From: an uncultured Chloracidobacterium sp.
GTDB lineage: Bacteria > Acidobacteriota > Blastocatellia > Chloracidobacteriales > Chloracidobacteriaceae
Assembly: GCA_937966115.1 (NCBI GenBank)
Contig: CALCKX010000008.1
Span: 1 to 50,027 of the forward strand
Direction of reading: 5' to 3'
Length of the DNA stretch: 50,027 nucleotides
Each line of letters begins with the position of its first letter. Within the stretch, counting starts at the first letter, position 1. Of this stretch, positions 25,584-33,605 are shown in pieces. Below the pieces are notes generated by a model, which searched no databases, was not told where the DNA came from, and saw nothing but the letters and a program-made list of their open reading frames with translations. Made by a program: the position numbers and the translations under genes.

Positions 25584-26126
25584 ATGAAAATCGAAAATCG
25601 CGCAACTTACAAAACAAAACTCAACCTGGAAGAGCTTGTGCAAACCACGCTAGCCGCCCTGCCCCGCAACCATAGCTCGGGCGTCACGCGCATCGTCTTC
25701 GTGGATCGCATCCTGGATCGCAACGTGCCGGCCGACAAGCGCGACAAGCTCCCGCTACTTTACCATCCCAAGACGCCATTTTCGGGCGCGTGGTTTGAAA
25801 TCGCCCTCGGCCCGCTCATCGAGCAGAAAGGGTGGTGGCGACGCTTCATCGCCCGCCGCTCGCTGCGCGTTAACCTCACGCACACGCTACTGGCGCTGAT
25901 GGGACAGCATTACCACCTGAATTTCTCCCACGGCAGAAAAAAAACTGAGTACGAGCCGGCCATCCGGGAATACATCCGCAAGGGGCTCGAGGCCCTGCGC
26001 GAAAACGACACCAGCTACCGCATGCGGCTCATGCGCCCGCTGCTGCCCTATCTCGACCGGTTCGCCCGCTGGCTTGCCAAGCAGCAGCGCAAAGCGCTCC
26101 AGGCGCGCGCCAAGCAAGCCAAGTAG
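25584..26126 (+). CDS. unrecognised 180-residue basic protein
   Basis: I do not recognise this family. The protein has an N-terminal alpha/beta part (VTRIVFVDRILDRNVP), a middle segment with many aromatic residues, and a basic helical C-terminus. The segment HTLLALMGQHYHLNF has the spacing of histidines and hydrophobics seen in gluzincin active-site helices, but the glutamate of HExxH is missing. It could be a degenerate metalloprotease-like fold or nothing of the kind. No signal peptide is present, so it is probably cytosolic. It converges on parB with a 22-bp gap. Confidence 0.6.
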   Translation: MKIENRATYKTKLNLEELVQTTLAALPRNHSSGVTRIVFVDRILDRNVPADKRDKLPLLYHPKTPFSGAWFEIALGPLIEQKGWWRRFIARRSLRVNLTHTLLALMGQHYHLNFSHGRKKTEYEPAIREYIRKGLEALRENDTSYRMRLMRPLLPYLDRFARWLAKQQRKALQARAKQAK

Positions 26127-26148
26127 CGCTGCGCCTTGCGCCGCCCCG

Positions 26149-26988
26149 CTACGCCGCGTCGGAAGCCTCGCTCAGCTCGCGCTCTAGCTCGGCGACGACT
26201 TTCTTGAGCGCGGCGACCACCTGCGACTTATCCACATCCGACTTGCGGAACTTCAAATCCAGCGTGAATGAGCGCGATGGCTCCTGAAAGCGAAACTTGA
26301 AAGGGGTCGCCCGCTTGGATGGCTTCGCCGCTTGCCGCACGGCGTCGCGCGTCAGCCCAAGCTGCCGAATGCGGGCGATCAGCGCCCGCCGCTCCTCATC
26401 CGACGGGCGGCGGACAATCTGCAGCAGGGTGGACTTCGACGTAATCCCGGCTTGGCGACAAAGCTCCCGGATTTCCGGCGAAAGCCCGCCGATGGTCAGC
26501 GCTTCCGTAATGCTGGAGCGCGACTTGCCCAGCTTGCGCGCCATCTCCTCGTGGGTGTAGCTGAACCGCTCGGCCAGCGCCGTCAGCCCCTCGGCTTCCT
26601 CGAAAGGCGTTAAGTCCTTGCGCTGAAGGTTTTCAATGAGCGCGATTTCGGCCACGGCGCGGTCGTCCACGTTCATCTCGATGCAGGGCAGCTCGCGCAG
26701 CCCGGCCAGCAGGCTCGCCCGATAGCGGCGCTCGCCGGAAATAATCATAAAGCGCCCGCCGACTTCCGCCGGCCGCACCAGCAGCGGCTCAAGCACGCCC
26801 TTTTCCCGAATGGAGCTGGTCAGCTCGTCGAGATCGCCAAACTCGATTCGCGGCTGGTTGGGATTCGGCTCCAGACGGTCGATGGGAATCATGCGCCCGA
26901 TGGGCGCGCCCGCCCGCGTCCAGAGCTCCTCGACATAGTGTGACTCATGGCGCATGCGCACCGTGGACGGCAGTCCGCGCTTAGACAC
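26149..26988 (-). CDS. parB: chromosome partitioning protein ParB
   Basis: A GTG start at 26988 is chosen: GAGGAGGT lies nine bases upstream inside parA, and the product begins [12 protein letters not shown], the usual KRGL-type ParB N-terminus. The longer frame to 27048 would overlap parA by 68 bases. The 279-residue product has the ParB N-domain (PNPNQPR, then the CTP-binding GERRYR motif and [14 protein letters not shown]), a helix-turn-helix ([18 protein letters not shown]) and a charged C-terminal dimerisation region. ParB binds parS and loads SMC. A DnaA-box 9-mer lies at 26228-26236. Confidence 0.93.
   Translation of the reverse strand: MSKRGLPSTVRMRHESHYVEELWTRAGAPIGRMIPIDRLEPNPNQPRIEFGDLDELTSSIREKGVLEPLLVRPAEVGGRFMIISGERRYRASLLAGLRELPCIEMNVDDRAVAEIALIENLQRKDLTPFEEAEGLTALAERFSYTHEEMARKLGKSRSSITEALTIGGLSPEIRELCRQAGITSKSTLLQIVRRPSDEERRALIARIRQLGLTRDAVRQAAKPSKRATPFKFRFQEPSRSFTLDLKFRKSDVDKSQVVAALKKVVAELERELSEASDAA
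26228..26236 (+). other. exact DnaA-box 9-mer
   Basis: TTATCCACA lies in the 3' end of parB, read on the plus strand. It encodes codons of the C-terminal KSDVDKS region on the opposite strand. Confidence 0.4.
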
Positions 26989-27781
26989 GACGCAATACCT
27001 CCTCGCAAAGCCTGGCGTACTCGATAGCGCCGCTCGACTGAGGCGCAAAGGTAAAAATGGACTCGCGGTACGCCGGGCTTTCCTCCAGCCGCACCGACTT
27101 GGAGATCACCGTTTCAAACACCTTGTCGCCAAAGACCTCGTAAATCTGCCGGTAGATGTCCCGCGCCAGCGCCGTCCGCTTGTCATGCAGCGTGATGACC
27201 ACGCCCAACACCTGCAAATTCGGGTTGGGGCGGGACTTGACCTTGTCAATCGTCTCCAGCAGATCGTCCGTCCCCTCCATGGCGAAATAGGACGACTGAA
27301 TTGGGATCAGGACATGCGAGGCAGCCACCAGCGCGTTGACCGTAATCAGCCCCAGCGTGGGCGGCGTGTCAATGACAATGGCGTCGTAGGCGTTGCGCAG
27401 CGGCTCCAGGCGATCCTTGAGGCGGTAGGGCGCGTCAAACTCGCCGACCAGCCGCGATTCCAGCTTGGCCAGGCTGATGCGCGCCGGAAGCAGATCGAGA
27501 CCCGCCACTGGGCTGGGCTGGATAATCGTCAGCGGATCGAGCTTGACATCCATCAAAAAGTCGTACGCCGATAGCCCGGCGGCGGCATAGGGCAAGTAGG
27601 AAAGCGTGCTGTTGGCCTGCGGATCGAGATCAAGCAGCAGCGTCCGCCGCCCGCGCATCGCCAGCCCAGCCGCCAGATTGATCGAGGTCGTCGTTTTCCC
27701 GACGCCGCCCTTCTGGTTAGCGACCGCGATGACCAGGCAGGTATCCAGTCGTCGCGGGTGATGTCCGTTTCCTGTCCCCAT
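26981..27781 (-). CDS. parA: chromosome partitioning ATPase ParA
   Basis: This 266-residue Walker-type ATPase partners ParB in origin segregation. The deviant Walker A motif KGGVGKT lies at residues 24-30 ([11 protein letters not shown]), Walker A' is DLDPQANST, and Walker B is [10 protein letters not shown] short N-terminal arm precedes the fold, the typical size of chromosomal ParA/Soj. GGGAAG precedes the ATG. The 3' end overlaps parB by eight bases, so the two are translationally coupled. The order bfn-parA-parB on the minus strand suggests one transcription unit. Confidence 0.95.
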   Translation of the reverse strand: MGTGNGHHPRRLDTCLVIAVANQKGGVGKTTTSINLAAGLAMRGRRTLLLDLDPQANSTLSYLPYAAAGLSAYDFLMDVKLDPLTIIQPSPVAGLDLLPARISLAKLESRLVGEFDAPYRLKDRLEPLRNAYDAIVIDTPPTLGLITVNALVAASHVLIPIQSSYFAMEGTDDLLETIDKVKSRPNPNLQVLGVVITLHDKRTALARDIYRQIYEVFGDKVFETVISKSVRLEESPAYRESIFTFAPQSSGAIEYARLCEEVLRRV

Positions 27782-27876
27782 GGCTTCCCTTGGTTAAGAC
27801 CGCTATGGCTACGGGCGCGCGCCGCCAGCGCGGAAAGGCGGCGCCAGCCGCTCAGCCCGACGCCGCATTCCGCCGC

Positions 27877-28371
27877 TCAGCCGCGCCCAATGTCGGATTC
27901 ATCGATTTCATCGGGCCAGTCAAACTCCATGTCCTCAGCCTTCTCGCCCGACTCGTCCTCCGAGCGCTCGACTATGACCGAGGTCGAGCTTTCCAAAACC
28001 GATTCATGAACGAAGATCGGCGCGTCCACCCGGAGCGCCAGCGCGATAGCGTCGCTGGGCCGCGCGTCAAGAAAGATCATCTTGCCGGCAACCTCCAGCT
28101 CGATGACGGCGAAGAACGTGTTATTACGCAACTCGGTGACCACCACCCGGCGGACGCGGCCGTCCATTTGCAGAATGAGGTTTCGCAGCAGATCATGGGT
28201 CATCGGGCGCGGCGGGGCCATTTTTTCAATCTCGAAAGCGATGGCGTTGGCCTCAAACGGCCCAACCCAAATAGGAAGCAACTGATCGCCGTCCACTTCC
28301 TTGAGGACGACGATTGGCGTATTTGCCGCCGGATCGATCATCAGCCCGCGAATTTTCATTTCACGCTCCAT
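27877..28371 (-). CDS. bifunctional nuclease family (BFN/DUF151) protein
   Basis: This 164-residue protein has the conserved DUF151 core: MKIRGLMIDPAANTPIVVLKE, then LPIWVGPFEANAIAFE and the LDARPSDAIALALR motif. Plant and archaeal relatives have been described as nucleases with RNase and DNase activity; activity of bacterial ones is less clear. After residue 130 there is a strongly acidic C-terminal tail rich in Asp and Glu. GGGAGGT eight bases upstream supports the ATG at 28371. It lies between recN and parA on the same strand. Confidence 0.88.
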   Translation of the reverse strand: MEREMKIRGLMIDPAANTPIVVLKEVDGDQLLPIWVGPFEANAIAFEIEKMAPPRPMTHDLLRNLILQMDGRVRRVVVTELRNNTFFAVIELEVAGKMIFLDARPSDAIALALRVDAPIFVHESVLESSTSVIVERSEDESGEKAEDMEFDWPDEIDESDIGRG

Positions 28372-28422
28372 AGCGCCACACCTCCCAAGCGAATCTCGAA
28401 CAGCGTTAAGAAGCCAAGAAAA

Positions 28423-28428
28423 CTTATA
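28423..28428 (-). promoter_or_regulatory. possible -10 element for the BFN/parAB transcript
   Basis: TATAAG on the minus strand matches five of six bases of the -10 consensus and sits in a short AT-rich pocket between recN and the BFN gene, about 50 bp before the start codon. No good -35 hexamer is visible at the right distance. Confidence 0.3.
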
Positions 28429-28443
28429 AAATCAAATATTAAG

Positions 28444-30141
28444 CTACGATGTCGGCGCGCCGACCAAGCCATCTGAAACCAACAGGTCGCGGGCCGCCTG
28501 CCGCGCCGAGTCGCTCACGACCGATCCGCCCAGGATGCGCGCCAGCTCCTCGATCCGCCCGGCGGCGTCGAGCGGCGTAATCGCCACGCGCGTCCGCCCG
28601 CCCGCAACGAGCTTTTCAACCCGCAAGTGCGTCGTCGCAAAGCGCGCTACCTGGGCCTGGTGCGTGATGCACAGCACTTGCTGACGCTCGGCGAGCCGTC
28701 GCAGGCGAATGCCAACCGCCTCGGCCACGCGCCCGCTGATGCCGACATCCACCTCGTCAAACACCATCGTACGCGGAATATCGGTTGGCGCAAGGATAGA
28801 TTTCACGCCGAGCATCACGCGCGATAACTCGCCGCCGGAGGCCGCCTTGGCGAGCGGGCGCGGCGGCTCGTCGGGATTCGAAGTAAATAAAAACTCGACG
28901 CCTTCCAGCCCGGTCGCCTCCCACGTCATCGGGTCGGACGGGTCGCGCTCGTCAAAAGTGACCGCGAACCGCGCCTGCGGGAGCGCCAGCGCCTGTAGCT
29001 CCAGCGCCAGCGCCGCCTCAAACCGCTGCGCGGCCGCTTGACGGGCGGCGCGCAGCGCCAGCGCCAACCGCCGATACCGCTCGGCCGCCGCCTCAGCCGC
29101 GGCGCTCAGGCGGCGCAGCTCCGCATCGTAGCTTTCGACTTGGCTTAGCTCGGCGCGAACGCGCTCCAGCGTCGCCAGCGCCCGGTCAAGCGTCCCGCCA
29201 TATTTGCGCTTGAGTCGGTCGAGGTCATCCAGCCGGGCCTCGACTTCCCGGAGCCGCTCTGGCGACGCCACGATGCCAGCGGCGTGGTCGCGCAGCGCGA
29301 AGGCGACCTCCTCAATGCCATAGCGAGCGGCTTCGAGCGTCGCCGCCGCTTCGGCCAGCGCCGGCTCGTCCGCCGCCAGGTCTTCCACGCGGCGCAGCGC
29401 CTGGGCGACCAGCGTCAGCGCCGACGCCTCGCGCTCATACAGCAGGTCATAGCCCTCCGCGGCCAGCGCCGCCAGCCGCTCGGCCTTGGAAAGGCGCGCC
29501 CGCTCGCGAAGCAGGGACTCGTCCTCTCCAGGGCGCGGCGCGATCCGCTCCAGCTCGTCGCGCTGGAAGCTGAGCAGGTCAAGCCGCTGTAGCCGCTCGG
29601 CTTCATCCTGCCGCAGCCCCTCCAGGGCCCGCCGCGCCGCCTGCCAGGCGGCGAAAGCTTCCGCCACCGATTCGGCCAGGGCGGCGTGCCGACCAAAAGC
29701 GTCCAGCGCCCCGGCGCGCGTCGCTGCCCCGCCGAGCGCTTGCTGCTCGCCCTGCCCGTGAATGTCGGCCAGGTATGGGCGCAGCGCCCGCACCGTCGCC
29801 AGCGCGCACAACTGGTCGTTGATGAAGATCCGCCCTTTCCCGCTCGCCGACACCTCGCGGCGAATGAGCAACTCGCTCTCAGCCTCGATTTCAGCCTCGG
29901 ATAGAATTTGCGCGACTTCAGGATGCGCAGGGCAATCAAACACGGCTTCGACCACCGCCCGCGACTCGCCCGCCCGCACGATGTCCGCGGTCGCCCGCCC
30001 GCCGATGGCCAGCGCCAGCGCGTCCGCCACCAGCGACTTTCCGGCGCCGGTCTCGCCGGTTACGATGGTCAGCCCAGCCCCGAAAGTCACGCGCTGCCGA
30101 TGCACAACCGCGATGTTTTCGATATGGAGCTGTTTCAGCAT
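28444..30141 (-). CDS. recN: DNA repair protein RecN
   Basis: This 565-residue SMC-like ATPase acts in double-strand break repair. Walker A is GETGAGKS (29-36) after the conserved start MLKQLHIENIAVV. Two coiled-coil arms with many Ala/Glu/Arg residues fill about 155-370. The C-terminal half carries the ABC signature region (AKAASGGELSRVMLG), Walker B (TMVFDEVDVGISG) and the RecN-specific CITHQAQVA. The ATG at 30141 is preferred to the TTG two codons earlier. No ribosome binding site is obvious. The length is typical. Confidence 0.95.
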   Translation of the reverse strand: MLKQLHIENIAVVHRQRVTFGAGLTIVTGETGAGKSLVADALALAIGGRATADIVRAGESRAVVEAVFDCPAHPEVAQILSEAEIEAESELLIRREVSASGKGRIFINDQLCALATVRALRPYLADIHGQGEQQALGGAATRAGALDAFGRHAALAESVAEAFAAWQAARRALEGLRQDEAERLQRLDLLSFQRDELERIAPRPGEDESLLRERARLSKAERLAALAAEGYDLLYEREASALTLVAQALRRVEDLAADEPALAEAAATLEAARYGIEEVAFALRDHAAGIVASPERLREVEARLDDLDRLKRKYGGTLDRALATLERVRAELSQVESYDAELRRLSAAAEAAAERYRRLALALRAARQAAAQRFEAALALELQALALPQARFAVTFDERDPSDPMTWEATGLEGVEFLFTSNPDEPPRPLAKAASGGELSRVMLGVKSILAPTDIPRTMVFDEVDVGISGRVAEAVGIRLRRLAERQQVLCITHQAQVARFATTHLRVEKLVAGGRTRVAITPLDAAGRIEELARILGGSVVSDSARQAARDLLVSDGLVGAPTS

Positions 30142-30225
30142 GCGCAAGCGCGAAAGAGCGCGCAGAGAAAACCAGCCGCGCGCCGCCGGGTAACGATCAA
30201 CGCCTCCCCGCTAATGGAGAAACCT

Positions 30226-30696
30226 ATGCCGATACTACGGAGCCTAATGCAAGAGTACAAGCGACTCCTTACGGACGGACGATCCGCCCTGGATAGCCTC
30301 CCGGAAGCGGCGCTCTACTGGCGACTGTCGCTGCCCGACCACGATTTCAACAATCGGGCGTGCGGCGAATGGCTCATCGCCATGGCCGGCGGCATCGAGT
30401 ATGTCGTCAACGGGCTGCTTTCCAACTACTGGGACCATCCCGCCGAGTGGACGATGCGCGAAACGCTCTCCACGCCGCCGCGCTTGCAAGCCTACCTCGA
30501 TGACGTTATCAGCCTCACGTCAAAACTTGAGAGCGCTCTCACGGACGCCGACCTCGCTAAGGTCATCTACCTCCCCAACCCGCGGCAAACCGTCATCGGC
30601 GAGCTTTTGGTCGAGCGCCTTGCCCTCGCGGCGCAGCACTACGGCCAGGCGCTCGCTATGGCGCGCGCTTTCACGGCATCAGCCGCCGCCGAGTAG
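30226..30696 (+). CDS. DinB-like four-helix protein
   Basis: The ATG at 30226 has GGAGA five bases upstream; longer frames run into recN and are rejected. The 156-residue protein is almost all helical, with the layout of the DinB/YfiT superfamily: an N-terminal helix MQEYKRLLTDGRSALDSL, a middle WLIAMAGGIEYVVNG helix and a C-terminal helix with LALAAQHYGQA. DinB-like proteins may bind a metal through three histidines; only the last is clear here, so metal binding is doubtful. Some relatives are thiol-dependent S-transferases, but the function here is unknown. Confidence 0.6.
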   Translation: MPILRSLMQEYKRLLTDGRSALDSLPEAALYWRLSLPDHDFNNRACGEWLIAMAGGIEYVVNGLLSNYWDHPAEWTMRETLSTPPRLQAYLDDVISLTSKLESALTDADLAKVIYLPNPRQTVIGELLVERLALAAQHYGQALAMARAFTASAAAE

Positions 30697-30738
30697 CGCC
30701 AGGGTTGTCAAAGCGAGCCGCGGGCCAGAGCCGGCTGA

Positions 30739-30760
30739 ATTTTGACCAAATTTTGACCAA
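30739..30760. repeat. tandem 11-bp repeat, two units
   Basis: ATTTTGACCAA is repeated exactly at 30739-30749 and 30750-30760. Each unit carries a TTGACC that resembles a -35 element. The repeat is AT-rich compared with its surroundings. Confidence 0.85.
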
Positions 30761-30813
30761 GAGTATCTATGGTTTCGCGACCACGGCGCAAGGATGCGCC
30801 CGACAACCCGGCT

Positions 30814-30850
30814 AAGCGCTCAAGAAAAGCGCTCAAGAAAAGCTTCAAGG
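30814..30850. repeat. tandem 13-bp repeat, two exact units plus a degenerate third
   Basis: AAGCGCTCAAGAA occurs at 30814-30826 and 30827-30839, followed by a shortened variant AAGCTTCAAGG at 30840-30850. It is 53 bp from the 11-bp tandem repeat. Confidence 0.85.
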
Positions 30851-31016
30851 CCGGAATTTCTCCATAGGGTTTTCGCCGCGATGCCATCAGTCAGAAAAGC
30901 CAGCGCCCAGCCGTCCCCAACCCGCGGCCCGTCGCCCGGCGACCGCGCTCCAAGCGAGCATCGCGCGCCCGACGCCGTCTAAGCCCAACGCGCGCTAGAC
31001 CGCTCAACTTCCTCCG

Positions 31017-31356
31017 TTGGCAACACGGCGCGCAGCCTCGCGGCAGACCGCGCGCTTCCTCAGCAATACCGCCCGCGCCCTTCGCCCCAGGCGCCTCCCG
31101 CGGGAAGACGACGGTAGCGGCTCTTATGGAGCGGCAGGGAAAGCCGCCCGCGCTCTCAACGCGGCCGGGCGCATCGCGCGCCCGCTCGCCCTCGTCACGG
31201 ATGCCATTCGCCTCGGAAGCGCCTTCCGATCCGACGGCAACCGCATTGGAGCCAATGCCATCCGCGCAGGCGGCAGCGCTTGCCGGCAGCATTGGCGGCG
31301 GCTTTGGCGGCGCCTGGCTGAGCGAGCGGACAGCCCGCGCCGCCGCCGGGCGCTAG
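31017..31356 (+). pseudogene. frameshifted glycine-zipper protein remnant
   Basis: One frame gives AGRIARPLALVTDAIRLGSA and then RIGANAIRAGGS, which is protein-like. At about 31275-31285 the sense continues in the next frame as ALAGSIGGGFGGAWLSERT, a classic glycine-zipper helix, ending at a stop at 31356. Read together they form one Gly/Ala-rich membrane-type domain like those in the central parts of polymorphic toxin and related proteins. The single-base shift and early stop suggest a broken gene or a sequencing error. The upstream part is Arg-rich and poorly defined, so the true 5' end is unknown. Confidence 0.45.
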
Positions 31357-31469
31357 TCATCCGCCTGACCTGTCAAAAATTGCCGAACGGCGGCGTGGCG
31401 ATTTTGCCCGCGCTGCCGTTCGCCTCCGATCTCGGCTGATCGCCCCGCTTTTTTGTCGCCCTGCGTCGG

Positions 31470-33605
31470 TCACGGCTGGATGACAAACACGAGCTTCTCG
31501 CTTGTCATGTGGAGCGAGGCGTCCAAGACCCTCACCGACACCAGATATTCGCCCGGACTCAGGTTTCGATATGTCAAGGTAAAAGTTTCGCTTGGAGAGT
31601 CTAAAACCAAGTCGTCAGGATAGATGAGCGTCCAGTCGCCTCCGTTGAAGGCGACCTCGACGGATTTGAGCGGGGCGGCAGTCGCGGCAACCTCAACCCG
31701 CAGCTTTGATTCCTTAGCGGAAATAATTGAAGGCGAAAAGGTTATCCTTGGAGCAGCGTTCGCAATCGCCACTGGCGACGACACTTGCGAGGCGGTCAGC
31801 GCCAAGGCGGTCGGGTTTGACGCGGCGTCGCTGACCTCGAGGAGAAACTCATACACGCCGTCGGGCAACATATCGGGCGCGATGACAAAGAACGGATTGC
31901 GGAGCTTGTCGGCCAGCGGCTTCCAGGCTGTCTGGCCACGCAACCGGTATGACAAACGGTACGTCAGCGCATCGCCGTTCTTATCCTCCGCCTGCCACTG
32001 AAGCGTTCGCGCGCCGCGCTGGAAAACCTTACGGGGCGGCTGGTTGGCGATGATGCCAAACTGGAGCGGGTCTAGCCCGGAGGTCAGGACGCTTGGATCG
32101 GGCGGCGGCGCCATCGCTTCCTGCAAAGCCACGCCGACCGGCAGCGCCGTGAACGAGGCAATGGTCGGCGGGAGGTTGCGCGGCAGGTACGCCACGCGCG
32201 TCGCGGCGACTTCCGCGCCCTTTTTCAGCCGTAATCGCCACTGAAGAAACCGCGCCTTGGGGCTGGCGATCAGCCCCCCCGGCGCAGGGATTTCCGCTGA
32301 CCAGTCGCTCCACAGCGCGCCTGGCGTCTGCGTGTTACCCGTCCGGGTTTGAACAAAGACCTCGCCCTGGCTTTCTATGTGGATGCGCCCCCAGGCCTCG
32401 ACCACCGCCTTGGCGTCTTGCGCTGGCGACGTGAACACGCCCTCGTCCTGCGCGGTCGCGCTCAAGCGGTAGAGCTTGGCCAGCCCGCTCGTGACGACAT
32501 ATAGCGCGTCGCCGGGCGCAACCTCCGCTGCGGCGATGCGCTCCTCCTCGACCGCTCCGAAAAGCGACGCCTTCCCGTCCGAGGTCACGAAAAAGAGTCG
32601 TCCCTGCCCGCCCGTCGCGCCGCTGCCAAGGCCAACCAAAAGGCCATCCCGCCAGCGCGTCAATGAGGTCGCGGTCTCACCAGAGGTCCACACGGCGGAC
32701 TGCCGCCCGTCCAGGCCGAGCCGATAGAGCGTCGTTCCGCCGGACGCCGGGCGGAGCGGCGACGGGCCGCCCTCCCCGTCGCCGACCGTCGCCTCGACCG
32801 TGGTCGGCGACGGCGCTCCGCCAGACGCCGCCGGCTTAGCCTCCCCAATGCCTAGGGCAAAGATAGCCCCATCCGGAAGTTGCGCGAGCTGCCGGATCTC
32901 GCGGGACGGAGCGTCAAAAGCCGCCATCGCCTTCTGGTCAGCGCCAATACGAATCACCAGCCCGCCGGGATCCGTGCCGACCCAAATCGCGCCGTCCGCC
33001 GCCAGCATCAAGCTTGTGACGTTCGACTCGTCCGTCGCGAAAAGCGACTGCGCCGCCAGCGCGCCGCGCGCCAGCCTGAAAACCCCGCCCTTGGACCCAG
33101 TGGCATAGACGAGCGCGCCGTCAGGCAGGAAGCGCATCGCCCAAATATATTTTTCCGGCGGATCATAGGCGACGCGAAAGCCCCGGTCGCCGGTCAACTG
33201 GTAGATTTTCCCATCCGGCGAAGTCGCGGCGAAGACGCCGCCCTGCCCGTCGGCGGCGAGCGCCGTCACGTCCAGCTCCTCGAAATCGGCGACCAGCGCG
33301 GTCGTTCCATCCGCCGCGACTTTGAAAAGCTTCCCATCGTGACCGGTGCCGATATAGACATCGCTCCCGACCAGGAGGCTGCACAGGGCGAACGGCTGCT
33401 GCGTGTCGCCGATCAGCCTGGGCGTCGGCACCACGCGCAAGATTCCGTTATCAGACACAGATAGCCCAACCAGACGGCCGGCAAAATAGTCCTCCTTGCG
33501 CGTCATCTCCCAAAACGCCGCGCCCTCGGCGCGCAGGGGCGTCGTCCATAGCCAGGCCAAAGCCGCGACCGCCAGGGCGGCGGCGACCGGTTTTCGTTTC
33601 AGCAT
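31470..33605 (-). CDS. secreted beta-propeller protein with C-terminal Ig-like domain
   Basis: The start MLKRKPVAAALAVAALAWLW at 33605 overlaps the stop of the acyltransferase gene (TGATG), so the longer in-frame extension inside that gene is rejected. The 711-residue product has a signal peptide ending near LRAEG. Residues of about 40-400 contain repeated propeller blades such as GQGGVFAATSPDGKIYQL and ADGAIWVGTDPGG. The rest is beta-rich, ending in an Ig/FN3-like domain (LSPGEYLVSVRVLD). It resembles the sensor propellers of hybrid two-component proteins but has no transmembrane helix or kinase. It is probably periplasmic; its ligand is unknown. Confidence 0.7.
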   Translation of the reverse strand: MLKRKPVAAALAVAALAWLWTTPLRAEGAAFWEMTRKEDYFAGRLVGLSVSDNGILRVVPTPRLIGDTQQPFALCSLLVGSDVYIGTGHDGKLFKVAADGTTALVADFEELDVTALAADGQGGVFAATSPDGKIYQLTGDRGFRVAYDPPEKYIWAMRFLPDGALVYATGSKGGVFRLARGALAAQSLFATDESNVTSLMLAADGAIWVGTDPGGLVIRIGADQKAMAAFDAPSREIRQLAQLPDGAIFALGIGEAKPAASGGAPSPTTVEATVGDGEGGPSPLRPASGGTTLYRLGLDGRQSAVWTSGETATSLTRWRDGLLVGLGSGATGGQGRLFFVTSDGKASLFGAVEEERIAAAEVAPGDALYVVTSGLAKLYRLSATAQDEGVFTSPAQDAKAVVEAWGRIHIESQGEVFVQTRTGNTQTPGALWSDWSAEIPAPGGLIASPKARFLQWRLRLKKGAEVAATRVAYLPRNLPPTIASFTALPVGVALQEAMAPPPDPSVLTSGLDPLQFGIIANQPPRKVFQRGARTLQWQAEDKNGDALTYRLSYRLRGQTAWKPLADKLRNPFFVIAPDMLPDGVYEFLLEVSDAASNPTALALTASQVSSPVAIANAAPRITFSPSIISAKESKLRVEVAATAAPLKSVEVAFNGGDWTLIYPDDLVLDSPSETFTLTYRNLSPGEYLVSVRVLDASLHMTSEKLVFVIQP

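Larger units (their letters stand above)
30697..31469. other. 773-bp gap with tandem repeats and decayed coding sequence
   Basis: Between the DinB-like gene and the convergent propeller gene there is no intact gene I can support. The first 160 bp contain two different tandem repeats. The stretch from about 31017 to 31356 looks like a frameshifted coding remnant and is listed separately. Other short frames, such as one ending near 30982, are Pro/Arg-rich and look random. Confidence 0.6.

Noticed and set aside
22610-26236. DnaA-box cluster as the replication origin
   Set aside because: The boxes lie inside genes and are 1.7-1.9 kb apart, with no AT-rich unwinding region and no dnaA/dnaN/rpmH neighbours.
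30814-30850. Tandem repeats as a CRISPR array
   Set aside because: Units are 13 bp and directly adjacent with no spacers, and no cas genes are nearby.
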